Shown: positions 1 through 9,329, counted from the stretch's first letter. The stretch is 64,000 bases of DNA from Bdellovibrio sp. GT3 (GCF_037996765.1 NZ_JBBNAD010000005.1:1573569-1637568), one strand, 5' to 3'. Notes: generated by a model not told the origin, from the sequence alone. Numbers and translations are program-made.

Positions 1-92
1 TGGATGGCCACACAGCTGCTATCCATGCTGATGCCAGCCATTGCTGTGGAAGTTGCCAAAAGAACTGTAAGGGTAGCGATAACGTTTCTCAT
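1..92 (-). CDS. Secreted protein, N-terminal fragment only
   Basis: The first 30 codons of a minus-strand gene that runs off the left edge. The ATG at 92 follows a good ribosome binding site (aaggag at 98-103). The peptide begins MRNVIATLTVLLATSTAMA, a classic Sec signal peptide with an AMA cleavage site, then GISMDSSCVAI. Too little is present to name the mature protein. It is followed upstream by about 130 bases without a gene. Confidence 0.7.
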   Translation of the reverse strand, partial: MRNVIATLTVLLATSTAMAGISMDSSCVAI

Positions 93-224
93 AAAATCTC
101 CTTTAAAAGTTTTCTGTGTATGTCTTCGTTGGAGAGGGTTTTATGATAAATAACGCAGCGTGTAAATTAGAAGGTTTCGAAGGTTTTGATCTAACCTTTA
201 GAAGGAAAAGGTGCGGGGATCGTT

Positions 225-1076
225 TTAATTGAATCTGGTGATATATTGGCAGCGCTGGCAAAGGTTTTCAACCAGCTTATTGTTTTTAAAGCCCTTTAAA
301 ATACTCATGGAACGTTCGGAATTCAGGATTTCCAGAACCGTGAGGTCCTTAACATTACCCAAAGGGATCTTACCCTCTTTATCCAAACAGCAGGGAACCA
401 CGGTGCCGTCTGCCAGCACGCCAAAGTGGCTGGAAAGGCCATAGCAGGTGCCCTTGGTACCAAGGATAGGTAAGTCCACCGAAGGCCATGTGAACTCGGT
501 ATCAAAGTGCAAATACAGACGATTATGAATGCGCACGCTTTTGTTTCGGCGCACGTCGATGGCTTCGTTAAAGTTAAACCCAAACTCCGTGCACACGCGA
601 TCCAGCATGGATCTGTTGTGAGCACCCGTGCCCAACGGGGCATCCAGATTCCACAGGCGATAGTTGAGATATAAATCAGGACGCTCTTCCAAAGCGCGAC
701 GGGTGTAGCGGAAGATTTTGTTTAAATAGATCGTCGGATCCTTGTCGCCGTAGTTATCATGAAAGCTGTGCAGAGAGAAATTCACCTGACGCAGGATCGG
801 GTTCAACAGCAGTTCTTCGCGGACTTCATTCATCAACACGCCATTGGTAACCAGGAATACCGGCACTTGGTGGTTAGCGCAGATTTCGATGAATTGAGCA
901 AGCTTCGGATGCACCAACGGATCGCCCATCAAATGCAGGGTCACCTGATCGGTCAGGGGAGCCACTTGGGAGACCACGCTCTCGAAGGTCTCCAGGGTCA
1001 TCATCTTCTTCTCACGCTCCACAGGCGGACAAAAGCTACACTGCAGATTGCAGACGTTGCTGATCTCGATATTCAC
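225..1076 (-). CDS. Radical SAM/SPASM domain protein
   Basis: A 283-residue radical SAM enzyme. The CNLQCSFC motif at about residues 9-16 is the Cx3Cx2C ligand set for the SAM-binding 4Fe-4S cluster. A cysteine-rich C-terminus (TCYGLSS, VPCCLDK, LCQRCQY) is typical of a SPASM auxiliary-cluster domain. Such enzymes often modify peptides or cofactors, but no peptide substrate gene is visible beside it, so the substrate is unknown. The start is uncertain: the only standard start is a GTG at 1076 without a clear ribosome site, which leaves just eight residues before the first cysteine, and the frame stays open for 14 more codons upstream. Family assignment is secure; function is not. Confidence 0.85.
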   Translation of the reverse strand: MNIEISNVCNLQCSFCPPVEREKKMMTLETFESVVSQVAPLTDQVTLHLMGDPLVHPKLAQFIEICANHQVPVFLVTNGVLMNEVREELLLNPILRQVNFSLHSFHDNYGDKDPTIYLNKIFRYTRRALEERPDLYLNYRLWNLDAPLGTGAHNRSMLDRVCTEFGFNFNEAIDVRRNKSVRIHNRLYLHFDTEFTWPSVDLPILGTKGTCYGLSSHFGVLADGTVVPCCLDKEGKIPLGNVKDLTVLEILNSERSMSILKGFKNNKLVENLCQRCQYITRFN

Positions 1077-1226
1077 TTTATGAAAGCGTTTGGTGGGTTT
1101 GATAGATTCGGCCCTTTTTTAAGTTGGAAAACCAATACCTGCTGAGGCCTTTTTTATCAACCCGCAAAGGGCATCCCCCGGCACGGGACCTGCATTTTAG
1201 GAAAACTTATAAATTAGGAGAGTTAT

Positions 1227-2606
1227 ATGCGTTTTGGAGCAGCCTTGGGCCTAAAATTGGTGACCTTGTCTATGGTCTTTACAGCACCTTCCTATGCACA
1301 TACCGAAACTCAGTATCCGAAGATCGAAGAGACCAATAAAATCGCGCACTCGCTTATGACGGTTTTAGGGCAGTGTCCAAACCGCTTGTGGCCGGATCTT
1401 AAGCTGCAAAGTATGGATATCCTGTTGATCAATAAAGAGATGACCCGCCAGATTCTGGTGTCTCCTAAGAGTCAGACTATTTCGACAATACCGAATGAAG
1501 AACTGCCGCCTCACGTTTTTCAAACTTCCTATTCGCGCATTCCTTATCAGGGGCGTGAGATTCTGTATGTGGACAGCCAATTTGGTGTTTTTAAGCCCGG
1601 TCTTCCCAGCAAAGCCCTTGAGTTGGCCATTCATGAAGGTTTTCACATGGTCGATCAAAGATCGTGGGCTGAAGAAAAAGCTCGAGTGCGTGGGACTTGG
1701 GTTCCATTGTTGGTTCAGCCGCGCATTGCTCGTGCGATGTTGTACAAAAATTTAGTATTGGTTGCAAAATCAAAAGGGGATGTTCAGGTTCATCTACAGA
1801 ATGCTCGTTATTGGTATGACGAATGGCTGAAAGCTGACCCTACAGAAAAAGCCATGTCAACCGATCAACGGGAAGGAACAGCTCGCTATGTTGAAGCTGT
1901 CGCTGAAGTCCTGAAAGCACGGGGATGTAGTGCAACCGAAGAGGAAATCTCGAAGGATATTATTAATTCGAGCCTGTTGAATGGTCACCATGCCGTTGGC
2001 TTCAGAGAACTTGATACTGAAGGTTACTTTGTTGGCGGCGTTGCGAGTTTCATTCTTCGCAGCCAGTATTCTGCGGTAGACTGGCAAAGTCGCGTTGCTA
2101 AAGGCGAAACTCCAGTCGAAATTCTTTTAAAAGACATCGCGCCATTGGCGGAGACTGCTGATTCCTCGTTGGTTGCCGGAATCAATAAAGAGCTGAAAAA
2201 ATTAAATGATAGAATCAGTGAAGATCTTGCGCCAACCCGCAATTTGTTGAAGCAGGAAGATGTTGTATTTGTTTCTGTGCCAGCAGCGGCGCTGAAGACA
2301 AGCTTTTCACCCAAGGGTTTTTACCTGGGCCGTGATGAAGGGCTTCGTTACACTCCGCTGGCTAAAGAGTTAAAGTTTCAATTTCAAAATCAACAGAACA
2401 GTTTGTTGGCAGACCCCAATTCCGTCTTTATTCGCTTTCAAGCCGGCGTGCCTTGTGAGTTGGGTTGGACTTTCGCTTTGAAGTCTGCAGATGTTATTGC
2501 TCGGGCAGGTGTGTTTGAAATTAAATCTGAACTTTTCAGTGGAAGAGTCGAGGGAGTTGTGATGAAAGACACTTCGAATCGCCCTTGGATTTGTGTGCAG
2601 CCGTAA
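1227..2606 (+). CDS. Secreted zincin-like protein, HExxH motif
   Basis: A 459-residue hypothetical protein with a signal peptide (about residues 1-24, ending PSYAH). At about residues 136-140 it carries HEGFH within ELAIHEGFHMVDQRS, the zinc-binding HExxH of zincin metallopeptidases. A glutamate-rich stretch follows (REGTARYVEAVAEVL, about residues 213-227) that could supply the third ligand, as in gluzincins. The ATG follows an aggag ribosome site. It faces the convergent gene at 2627. I infer a periplasmic or exported peptidase; I do not recognise a named family. Confidence 0.75.
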   Translation: MRFGAALGLKLVTLSMVFTAPSYAHTETQYPKIEETNKIAHSLMTVLGQCPNRLWPDLKLQSMDILLINKEMTRQILVSPKSQTISTIPNEELPPHVFQTSYSRIPYQGREILYVDSQFGVFKPGLPSKALELAIHEGFHMVDQRSWAEEKARVRGTWVPLLVQPRIARAMLYKNLVLVAKSKGDVQVHLQNARYWYDEWLKADPTEKAMSTDQREGTARYVEAVAEVLKARGCSATEEEISKDIINSSLLNGHHAVGFRELDTEGYFVGGVASFILRSQYSAVDWQSRVAKGETPVEILLKDIAPLAETADSSLVAGINKELKKLNDRISEDLAPTRNLLKQEDVVFVSVPAAALKTSFSPKGFYLGRDEGLRYTPLAKELKFQFQNQQNSLLADPNSVFIRFQAGVPCELGWTFALKSADVIARAGVFEIKSELFSGRVEGVVMKDTSNRPWICVQP

Positions 2607-2626
2607 AACCGGCTACACGGGCGTAT

Positions 2627-4834
2627 CTAGTCGTAGGCTTCCATTGTTTTCAGCAATGGTGAGTTGTCGCCGGCAGGGTAGAGGCGGTCCTTGCCGATGC
2701 GTTTTTCCGCATCTTCAATATCTCTTAGTAGAATCATCTGTCTTTTTTGCAGGGCTTCGATTTGTTTGTCAGTCAGATTGTCGCCCACGACTTTACGCCA
2801 TTCTTCCGCCGTTGTTTGGCGCAGTTTTTCAACGACCTTTTGATGCGGCATGAAGGCATTGATATTCATCTGCAGCTCTGAAGCGTCATCTTTCAAGTCT
2901 TTTAATTCCTGCTTAAGCGCGGCCTCCCGGCCTTTGCCCTGGGAAAGTTTGGCGGTGATCTCGGCCTGTTTTTTTAAGTTTTTTTCCAGTCGATCCACGC
3001 GATTGTTGAAATGCGCGAGGGGTTCCGTGGATTTTCCGTTGTCAAAAGCAAGGCCGTGATCGATCGCCACAACTTTGCCATCTGATTTTTGCAGATAGTT
3101 TCGTCCGTGACGGTCGCCATTGGCGATAAGATAGTCTAAGAAACCCAGTTCTGCAGGGTCGCCCTCGTAGTCTTCACTGTTTTTGAGTTTTTTAAGATCT
3201 TTCACGCGGTATTGGACGGCTCCTTCTCTGCCATTCATTTCTTTTTTAACTGTGACAGGCACCGATTTTAAACCAAGGTACTTATCAACTTGATAGGCCG
3301 CCACTTCATTGTTTGCGGTATTTGAAACCCACGAGTTGTCGGTCGCTTTCCAGACACCTTCCATGCCGTTATCGTACTTAACATACTGGGCTCCGAAGGT
3401 CCCTTCGCCCACGGTTTTTCTGGAGATAATGGTACCTTCAGATAATTGCTTCTCCAAGGCAGACATGTTGCTGGAAGTTTGAACTGAAGCCTTGCTGGCC
3501 TTGCCGGAAGCCGGCGTCGTTGTCGAGACCGATTTCCAATTATTGTCAGCGGCATCAAGTAAAGCATTGCGCTTTTCGGTGGCGACCATGGTTTTAATAT
3601 GCGTAGACAGTTCGTTCACCAAGCTTTGTGGCATCGCGCCTAGTGCCAGAAGCGAAGCCGACAGCAGACAGTTGTCCTTTTCGACTTGCTCGGCTGTTGG
3701 CGCACTCACGCAGGCGTTGGCTGCCTTCAGTGTAGAGAGCTTTTCACTGAAGCAGGCTTGATGAGTCACTGCCGCCATACTTGCGAAGTCAGCACCGAGT
3801 GCGGCTGACTTTAATATCTTCATTCCGTTCAGCGAAACCATTCCTGTGGTCCGTGCCAACGTGGAGGTTTCAACTGCACGAGCGGTGGCGGCGCCCACTT
3901 TTCCTAGTACGGCAGCGCCTCCGCCCATCAAGAGTGAACCCACCATCACGCTGTTATTCAGGTTGTCGGCACCCTCGCCATAGCGGGCATTTGCATGACA
4001 TGCCACTTCAGAGAACGCGGGATTGGATTTTAGAATTGCCGCACTTAACGCTGGATCGGCAAGGAGTTCGTTGCGGGCCGCACGGTCCAAGCCTTCGGCG
4101 CCTTTTTCTTTTAAAGCGCTCTTAAGCAGATCGCGATTTGAATCAAGAATCTGCTGGGTTGAGGAGTAAGCATTTTTCAATTCACTTTGCAGTTGTGAAA
4201 CCGGTTTTTCATCCTTGCTGCTGGCATAGTCCTCAATGACTTTCTTCAGGCTTGGTGAACCGGATAAGGGAATCGCGCTTAAGATAGCCTGATAGGACTG
4301 ACGGTAGCCGATCCATTCTTTGCAGGCTTGGTAGCTGGCACCCTTAGTGGTGCCTTTGGGGTATTGACCTTCCAAGGCTTCAAAACTTTGTGGGCACACG
4401 GGAGTGGAAAGTGTTGGATCGCTGACGATCTTTTTTCCAAGCTCCTGGGCTTTTTGTCTGGCGAATCTTGCCATCGTAAGTTTTGATTTTAAGTCACTGG
4501 CTGCAAAATTCTTGTCGAGGTCTTTGACTGCAGATTTTGCAAAGTCACTTGCACACTGCAGTTCGCGCCCTTGTTGCTCGGCCAGTAGCACGAAGTAGTG
4601 GTCTTCCTGGCTTTCAGAAATGTTTTGGCTGATTTTACCAAGTTCTTGCGAGGATTTTTTTAGGGTATTATTTGCGGGCTCGCAGGCGGGGTCCACAGGT
4701 TTTGTGGAAACTGGTTCGCACTTTTTGCCAGTCAGTTTGTAGGCCTGTTCAGAAAGGGCTTCCAAAGGACCCGCTTGCACGGGTCCTGAAAAGATTGAAA
4801 TCAGGCAAAATAAGAATGAAAAAGAGTTCCGCAT
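2627..4834 (-). CDS. Secreted protein with kinase-like (PI3/4-kinase/Fam20-type) fold
   Basis: A 735-residue protein with a signal peptide (MRNSFSFLFCLISIFSGPVQA). The first 440 residues are helical, with several scattered cysteines and a hydrophobic glycine/alanine-rich stretch near 300-320. From about 465 there is a GEGTFGAQYV glycine-rich loop, then ANGDRHGRNYL (about 570-580) and VAIDHGLAFD (about 588-597). These match the catalytic DRHxxN and metal-binding IDHG signatures of phosphatidylinositol-kinase-like, HipA-like and Fam20-type proteins. The last 130 residues are charged and coiled. An exported phosphotransferase is the inference; ATP supply outside the cytoplasm, or delivery into prey, would need explaining. 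Placement in the kinase fold rests on motifs only. Confidence 0.72.
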   Translation of the reverse strand: MRNSFSFLFCLISIFSGPVQAGPLEALSEQAYKLTGKKCEPVSTKPVDPACEPANNTLKKSSQELGKISQNISESQEDHYFVLLAEQQGRELQCASDFAKSAVKDLDKNFAASDLKSKLTMARFARQKAQELGKKIVSDPTLSTPVCPQSFEALEGQYPKGTTKGASYQACKEWIGYRQSYQAILSAIPLSGSPSLKKVIEDYASSKDEKPVSQLQSELKNAYSSTQQILDSNRDLLKSALKEKGAEGLDRAARNELLADPALSAAILKSNPAFSEVACHANARYGEGADNLNNSVMVGSLLMGGGAAVLGKVGAATARAVETSTLARTTGMVSLNGMKILKSAALGADFASMAAVTHQACFSEKLSTLKAANACVSAPTAEQVEKDNCLLSASLLALGAMPQSLVNELSTHIKTMVATEKRNALLDAADNNWKSVSTTTPASGKASKASVQTSSNMSALEKQLSEGTIISRKTVGEGTFGAQYVKYDNGMEGVWKATDNSWVSNTANNEVAAYQVDKYLGLKSVPVTVKKEMNGREGAVQYRVKDLKKLKNSEDYEGDPAELGFLDYLIANGDRHGRNYLQKSDGKVVAIDHGLAFDNGKSTEPLAHFNNRVDRLEKNLKKQAEITAKLSQGKGREAALKQELKDLKDDASELQMNINAFMPHQKVVEKLRQTTAEEWRKVVGDNLTDKQIEALQKRQMILLRDIEDAEKRIGKDRLYPAGDNSPLLKTMEAYD

Positions 4835-4886
4835 TCAAGGAAACTCTTCGGAAATATTCATTGGTTAGATGAGCTAAGATGGTGTC

Positions 4887-6641
4887 TTATTTTGAATCAT
4901 GTGAGTTGTGATAGCTGATATTTCCCTCGGGTTTGTCCGGATTTCTCGAGTAAATGCTTTTGCCTTCTTTGATGGTTTCCAGAACCTTGATGTTAATCAG
5001 TTGTGCCGGTGGGATCGTTAAGGGGTTCTCGGAAAGGATCGCGAAATCCGCCAGTTTCCCCACCTCCAACGATCCTTTCGAGCCTTCCTCAAAATGTTGG
5101 TAAGCTGACCAGAGGGTCTGGGACTTCAATGCGGTCAATGGATCCACTCGCTGCTCGGGACCCAGGACATAGTCACTACGGGTTGTGCGATTGACTGTGG
5201 ATGCCAGGACGCGAATGGAATCTGGAAAAACCACAGGGGCATCATGATGGGAGGTAAACTTCATATTTTCTGCCAGCACCCAACCTGTCGGTGAAATATT
5301 TTCGGCACGCTCTGGCCCCAACACCGAGGTGCGATGCCAGTCACCCCAGTAAAAGGTGTGCATCGGAAATAGGGACGGAAATATTTTAAGCTTTTTTAGA
5401 TCAGCAATCTGATCCTTGCGTAAAGTTTGTCCATGAATTAGTACCGGTCTGACATCGACACCGGGATATTTTTTTTCGGAGATTCTTATGGCAGTGATCA
5501 ATTGATCAATCGCGCGATCACCATTCGCATGAGTGATGATCTGCCAATGGTTTCGTAGGGATTGTTCAAGTACTTCGAGCACCTTGGCGTCAGGAACCAC
5601 TTCGTAACCTGAGTAGTTTTTAGGAAGGCCTTCGGGAACTTTATAATACGGCTTAGTGAGCCATGCCGTTTTTGCCTGTGGCGATCCATCCAAAGTCAGT
5701 TTGACACCGCCGATACGAAAGCGATTTTGATACTTTGGTTTTTGTGTGGTGTCGTGAAAGTACGGGGCCTTCATCAGCTCCTCTGTTCCTGGAGTGAGAA
5801 CGTCAGGATAAGAGACGATATCCACATCAAGTCTTTTGGATTTGGCTGCTGCGATGTTGGCGGCAATCTGTTCGGGAGAGCTTCGTCCGTCTTGAACGGT
5901 GGTGTAGCCATAACTTTTATATATTTTTATTCCGGCTTCCAGCATTTCTATTTTCTGGGACTCGGTCATCTTGGGAAAAAGTTTTACCAAGCTTAAAAAG
6001 AAAGCGTTTTCTTCCAGGACGCCATTGGGTTCAGAATTGGATTGGCGACGAATAACGCCTCCTGGGGGATTCGCAGAATTTTTATTCACGCCAGCCATTG
6101 CCAAGGCCTTGCTGTTTGCTACACCAAAGTGTCCTGACTGATGCATGATCACAATCGGTACTTCAGTTGAAACTTTGTCCAGATCCTGGCGTGTCGGGTG
6201 GCGCTGTTCTTTTAGCTGGGCATCGTCATAGCCCATACCCAATACCATCCCGTACTTTTTCGGGGTGGGGGAGGCTTTGATGTATTCAGTCAGAGCTGCC
6301 TGTAAATCAGGAATGGAAGTGATGGGGCCATCCGGAGGGGAAAGTAGATTTGCGCTGATCGCCTGTTGTCCCACCATGGATACGTGAGAGTGGGCATCAA
6401 TAAAGCCGGGCAGCAGAGTTTTCCCTTTAAGGTCAATCAGGCGGGTGGCTGCCGATTTGGTTTTTAAAAGATCTTTCCTGGCACCCACCGCGGTGATCTT
6501 TCCATCACTGATGGCAATGGCTTCGGCCTGGGGAAGTTTGTCGTTCATAGTAAGAATCGGACCGCCGTACCAAATGGCATCCGGTGCTTTGGCGTTTGCT
6601 TGAAATCCCAGGATCAGAGTAATTGCTGCAATCAATCTCAT
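4887..6641 (-). CDS. Exported amidohydrolase, family 3 (YtcJ-like)
   Basis: A 584-residue metal-dependent amidohydrolase with a signal peptide (MRLIAAITLILGFQANA). The N-terminal beta-sandwich ends in LLPGFIDAHSHVSMVG (about residues 80-95), with the HxH metal ligands. The C-terminus has the family's SLEVGKLADFAIL return to the sandwich. Size and layout match the amidohydrolase 3 group, whose members hydrolyse amides such as formamides or cyclic imides. The substrate cannot be told. I chose the ATG at 6641 over the in-frame GTG at 6650 because gaggtgg sits at ribosome-site distance from the ATG and overlaps the GTG. Confidence 0.85.
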   Translation of the reverse strand: MRLIAAITLILGFQANAKAPDAIWYGGPILTMNDKLPQAEAIAISDGKITAVGARKDLLKTKSAATRLIDLKGKTLLPGFIDAHSHVSMVGQQAISANLLSPPDGPITSIPDLQAALTEYIKASPTPKKYGMVLGMGYDDAQLKEQRHPTRQDLDKVSTEVPIVIMHQSGHFGVANSKALAMAGVNKNSANPPGGVIRRQSNSEPNGVLEENAFFLSLVKLFPKMTESQKIEMLEAGIKIYKSYGYTTVQDGRSSPEQIAANIAAAKSKRLDVDIVSYPDVLTPGTEELMKAPYFHDTTQKPKYQNRFRIGGVKLTLDGSPQAKTAWLTKPYYKVPEGLPKNYSGYEVVPDAKVLEVLEQSLRNHWQIITHANGDRAIDQLITAIRISEKKYPGVDVRPVLIHGQTLRKDQIADLKKLKIFPSLFPMHTFYWGDWHRTSVLGPERAENISPTGWVLAENMKFTSHHDAPVVFPDSIRVLASTVNRTTRSDYVLGPEQRVDPLTALKSQTLWSAYQHFEEGSKGSLEVGKLADFAILSENPLTIPPAQLINIKVLETIKEGKSIYSRNPDKPEGNISYHNSHDSK

Positions 6642-6731
6642 GGTTACCACCTCAGCTTATTCCCTCAAAGGCGGTACGGTTTGTAATCAGATTTAGTGAT
6701 GTAGTTTTGCAAAAGTTGTTATAAGGGTGGC

Positions 6732-6763
6732 AAAAAAAAAGCCCCCGAAAAATTCCGAGGGCT
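6732..6763 (-). terminator. Rho-independent terminator
   Basis: On the minus strand a stem agccctcgg/ccgggggct-type hairpin is followed by nine Ts. It sits just after the stop of the 263-residue secreted protein (6791) and serves that gene. Confidence 0.85.
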
Positions 6764-6790
6764 GGATTGAACTCATGTTGTTGAGTGAAA

Positions 6791-7582
6791 CTATTGAACA
6801 GCTGGTCGAGAGTTGCCTTTGTTGCTGTTGCTATTAGTATTATTTTGCGTCGGAGCACTGTCTTCGGATTCCGTATCGGCGCGGAATTCTTTGCAGTAGC
6901 GGTCGTTAAAATCCACCATGACGTCCTTCATGTTGCCCAAAAGATCGGAAGCGTTTTCCACTGAAGTTTGCAAATCCAGGATTGTTTCCTTTTTGATTAC
7001 ACCACCTGATCGGTAAAGAAGGGTTGCGGTCAGTTGTTGGGATGTTTCGGCGCCCGTGTTTTTTGCGTCATAGGCCTTTACCTTTGCCAGGATTTCTTCT
7101 GGAGAAAGACCGTCAGCAATTCCTTTGTCGAAGATGGCCATTTTTTCTTTTGTGGGATCTTTGGATTTAGAAACGCCACCTTTTCGAGTCGTCTCTTTCG
7201 ATGCAATGGAGTATTTGATTATACATTTTTGAGGAAACTCTTCCGCTGAAACTGTGTTGTTAACGGCTTGAAAGGTTTTCTTTTTCAAAGTTTCAGCATC
7301 CATTCTTCCGACAGGAGGTTGCGCTTTCTTTGTGCCAGACTTCTTTATCTTAATGGATGGTTTTTTTTGAAGTGCAGAATCGATAACATCTGCAGCAATT
7401 TCTTCTGAGGCAGCATCGGGTTGAATAACTTCGCCGTCGCAGATCGCGACACCGTTATTGATTAAAAGGCTTGCGCCGTCTTTACAGGTATATTTTTTTC
7501 CATTAATAACGGCTACGTTTTCTGCGGATGCGATTGAAAACGCCAGCGTTGAAGCTGCAATTAATGCGATCTTTAGTTTCAT
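6791..7582 (-). CDS. Secreted hypothetical protein
   Basis: A 263-residue protein with signal peptide MKLKIALIAASTLAFSIASA. Directly after it comes VAVINGKKYTCKDGASLLINNGVAIC, a short two-cysteine segment that may be disulphide-linked. The middle is lysine-rich and low in complexity, and the end is Asn/Ser-rich (TQNNTNSNSNKGNS), typical of disordered tails. The ribosome site is gagggg, five bases before the ATG. It is a monocistronic unit with its own terminator. No family was recognised. Confidence 0.7.
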   Translation of the reverse strand: MKLKIALIAASTLAFSIASAENVAVINGKKYTCKDGASLLINNGVAICDGEVIQPDAASEEIAADVIDSALQKKPSIKIKKSGTKKAQPPVGRMDAETLKKKTFQAVNNTVSAEEFPQKCIIKYSIASKETTRKGGVSKSKDPTKEKMAIFDKGIADGLSPEEILAKVKAYDAKNTGAETSQQLTATLLYRSGGVIKKETILDLQTSVENASDLLGNMKDVMVDFNDRYCKEFRADTESEDSAPTQNNTNSNSNKGNSRPAVQ

Positions 7583-7682
7583 AAAGCCCCTCTTTTAACC
7601 AATGTTAACAATAAGGGGGGCGGGCTTAAAGTTTGTCGAATGGAACTGGACTTATTTGGTTGTTTTAGCGGTATCTTAAAGT

Positions 7683-7713
7683 AAAAAAAAAGCCCCCGGG
7701 GTCTCCGAGGGCT
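7683..7713 (-). terminator. Rho-independent terminator of lpd
   Basis: On the minus strand a GC-rich hairpin (gccctcgg with ccggggg arms) is followed by nine Ts, 30 bases after the lpd stop codon. Confidence 0.85.
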
Positions 7714-7742
7714 TCGTATGGATTTCAAATTTTTGAAAGCGA

Positions 7743-9152
7743 TTACATCTGACGAGCGCGCTTTTCAACCGCAAGGGCCGCTTCCCGCACGACCTCAGAC
7801 AAGGTCGGGTGGGCGTGGAAAGATCTAGCCAGATCTTCGCTGCTGCCGCCGAACTCCATACAAACGATCACTTCGTGGATTAGCTCAGAAACACTTGGAC
7901 CCACCATGTGGGCGCCCAGGATTTTGTCTGTTTTCTTATCCGCGATGATTTTCACGAAACCTTCCGTGAAGCCTTTCGCGCGAGCACGACCATTGGCCAT
8001 GAACGGGAATTTACCCACGTTGATTTCGATGCCTTTTTCTTTGCATTGCTCTTCAGTTAAACCCACTGTCGCCACTTCGGGGTGAGTGTAGATCACGCCC
8101 GGAACTGTGTTGTAGTTTACGTGACCTGCGCCACCAGCCAGCATTTCTGCAACTGCCACGCCTTCTTCTTCCGCTTTGTGCGCAAGCATTGGTCCTGCAA
8201 TTACGTCACCGATGGCATAAATGCCAGGAACCGTTGTTTGGTAGTGGCCATCCACTGTGATGCGACCTTGTGGATCTTTTTGGATACCAACGTCTTCAAG
8301 CCCCAAGCCTGTTGTGAATGGTTTGCGACCTGTCGCCACAAGTACGACTTCAGCTTTCGCCGTAGTCGCTTTACCATCCGTCAAAGATTCATAAGTCACT
8401 TCAACACCGTCACCAACAACGTTGGAGCCGGTCACTTTGGTAGAAAGAAGGAACTTCATGCCTTCTTTTTCCAAGTTGCGCTTAAGCACTGTCATACAAT
8501 CTTGATCAGTCGGTCCACCCAGACGGTTGGTGTACTCGATCACTGTCACTTCAGCACCCAGGCGTTGCCATACTGAACCAAGTTCAAGGCCGATCACACC
8601 GCCACCAACTACGATCATTGTTTTTGGCACTTTAGGAATGATCAAGGCACCAGTATTGGAAACGATTCTTTTTTCGTCGTATTTCAAGAATGGCAATTCA
8701 ACCGGCACGGAGCCGGAAGCGATCAGGATTGCTTTTGTCGTCAACACTTGTGTGTTGCCGTCGTCGCCTTTGACTTCGACTTTGCCTGCGCCCAGGATTT
8801 TGCCGAAACCGTTGAAGCCTGTGATTTTGTTTTTCTTGAAAAGGAAGCTGATGCCATCTGTGTTGGCTTTAACGACTTTGTCTTTACGACCCAGCATCGT
8901 TTCAAGATCCAGCTCCACCTTTGGAACTTTGATACCGTGAGCAGCGAAATCATGTTGAGCTGCCTGGTAGTGTTCAGAGCTTTCAAGAAGAGCTTTGGAA
9001 GGGATGCAACCTACATTCAAGCAAGTGCCGCCATAAGTTTTGTCTTTTTCAACAACCGCAGTTTTAAGACCCAGTTGTGCCGCACGAATTGCGCCCACAT
9101 ATCCGCCGGGACCAGAACCGATAACAATAAGATCAAATTGATTGTCTGCCAT
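7743..9152 (-). CDS. lpd: Dihydrolipoyl dehydrogenase (E3)
   Basis: A 469-residue flavoprotein that reoxidises dihydrolipoyl groups of 2-oxoacid dehydrogenase complexes, passing electrons to NAD. Visible are the FAD-binding GSGPGGYVGA near the start, the redox disulphide GGTCLNVGCIPSKALL at about 40-55, a second dinucleotide fold VVGGGVIGLELG at about 180, and the C-terminal HAHPTLSEVV with the catalytic His-Glu pair. The ATG at 9152 follows aaaggaattt; a 31-codon in-frame extension is ignored because it lacks a ribosome site. It lies some 2.7 kb downstream of sucAB on the same strand, behind three unrelated genes, and has its own upstream region and terminator. Confidence 0.97.
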   Translation of the reverse strand: MADNQFDLIVIGSGPGGYVGAIRAAQLGLKTAVVEKDKTYGGTCLNVGCIPSKALLESSEHYQAAQHDFAAHGIKVPKVELDLETMLGRKDKVVKANTDGISFLFKKNKITGFNGFGKILGAGKVEVKGDDGNTQVLTTKAILIASGSVPVELPFLKYDEKRIVSNTGALIIPKVPKTMIVVGGGVIGLELGSVWQRLGAEVTVIEYTNRLGGPTDQDCMTVLKRNLEKEGMKFLLSTKVTGSNVVGDGVEVTYESLTDGKATTAKAEVVLVATGRKPFTTGLGLEDVGIQKDPQGRITVDGHYQTTVPGIYAIGDVIAGPMLAHKAEEEGVAVAEMLAGGAGHVNYNTVPGVIYTHPEVATVGLTEEQCKEKGIEINVGKFPFMANGRARAKGFTEGFVKIIADKKTDKILGAHMVGPSVSELIHEVIVCMEFGGSSEDLARSFHAHPTLSEVVREAALAVEKRARQM

Positions 9153-9252
9153 AAATGTAAATTCCTTTGATGAACACAGAAACGGACCTATTTTACTCAA
9201 AATAAGTCCGTTCCATATATACGCTATATTAGCACTGATGGTCACTTAGAAT

Positions 9253-9270
9253 TCATGACACGCGTCATGA
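9253..9270. promoter_or_regulatory. Operator-like palindrome upstream of lpd
   Basis: tcatgac-acgc-gtcatga: seven-base perfect arms around a four-base centre, about 100 bases ahead of the lpd start. A 13-base core (tcatgacacgcgt) recurs in reverse orientation at 50722-50736, between uppP and the subtilase gene. I infer a binding site for a dimeric regulator. Confidence 0.45.
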
Positions 9271-9278
9271 TGTAGTGT

Positions 9279-9317
9279 GAAAAAACAACCAAATTACAGC
9301 TACTTAGGTGGTTGTTT
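9279..9317 (-). terminator. Probable terminator after the SDR gene
   Basis: On the minus strand, nine-base arms aaacaacca/tggttgttt enclose a 17-base loop and run into a T stretch, 13 bases after the SDR stop. The stem is AT-rich and the loop long, so it may be weak. Confidence 0.55.
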
Positions 9318-9329
9318 GGGCTTTGGGGC

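Noticed and set aside
93..224. Short aaggtt/aacctt repeat between the first two genes as a terminator
   Set aside because: A six-pair AT-rich stem without a T run on either strand; too weak to call.
8082..8576. A 164-codon plus-strand ORF inside lpd
   Set aside because: Antisense to a conserved enzyme; composition rich in Cys, His and Phe is typical of shadows.
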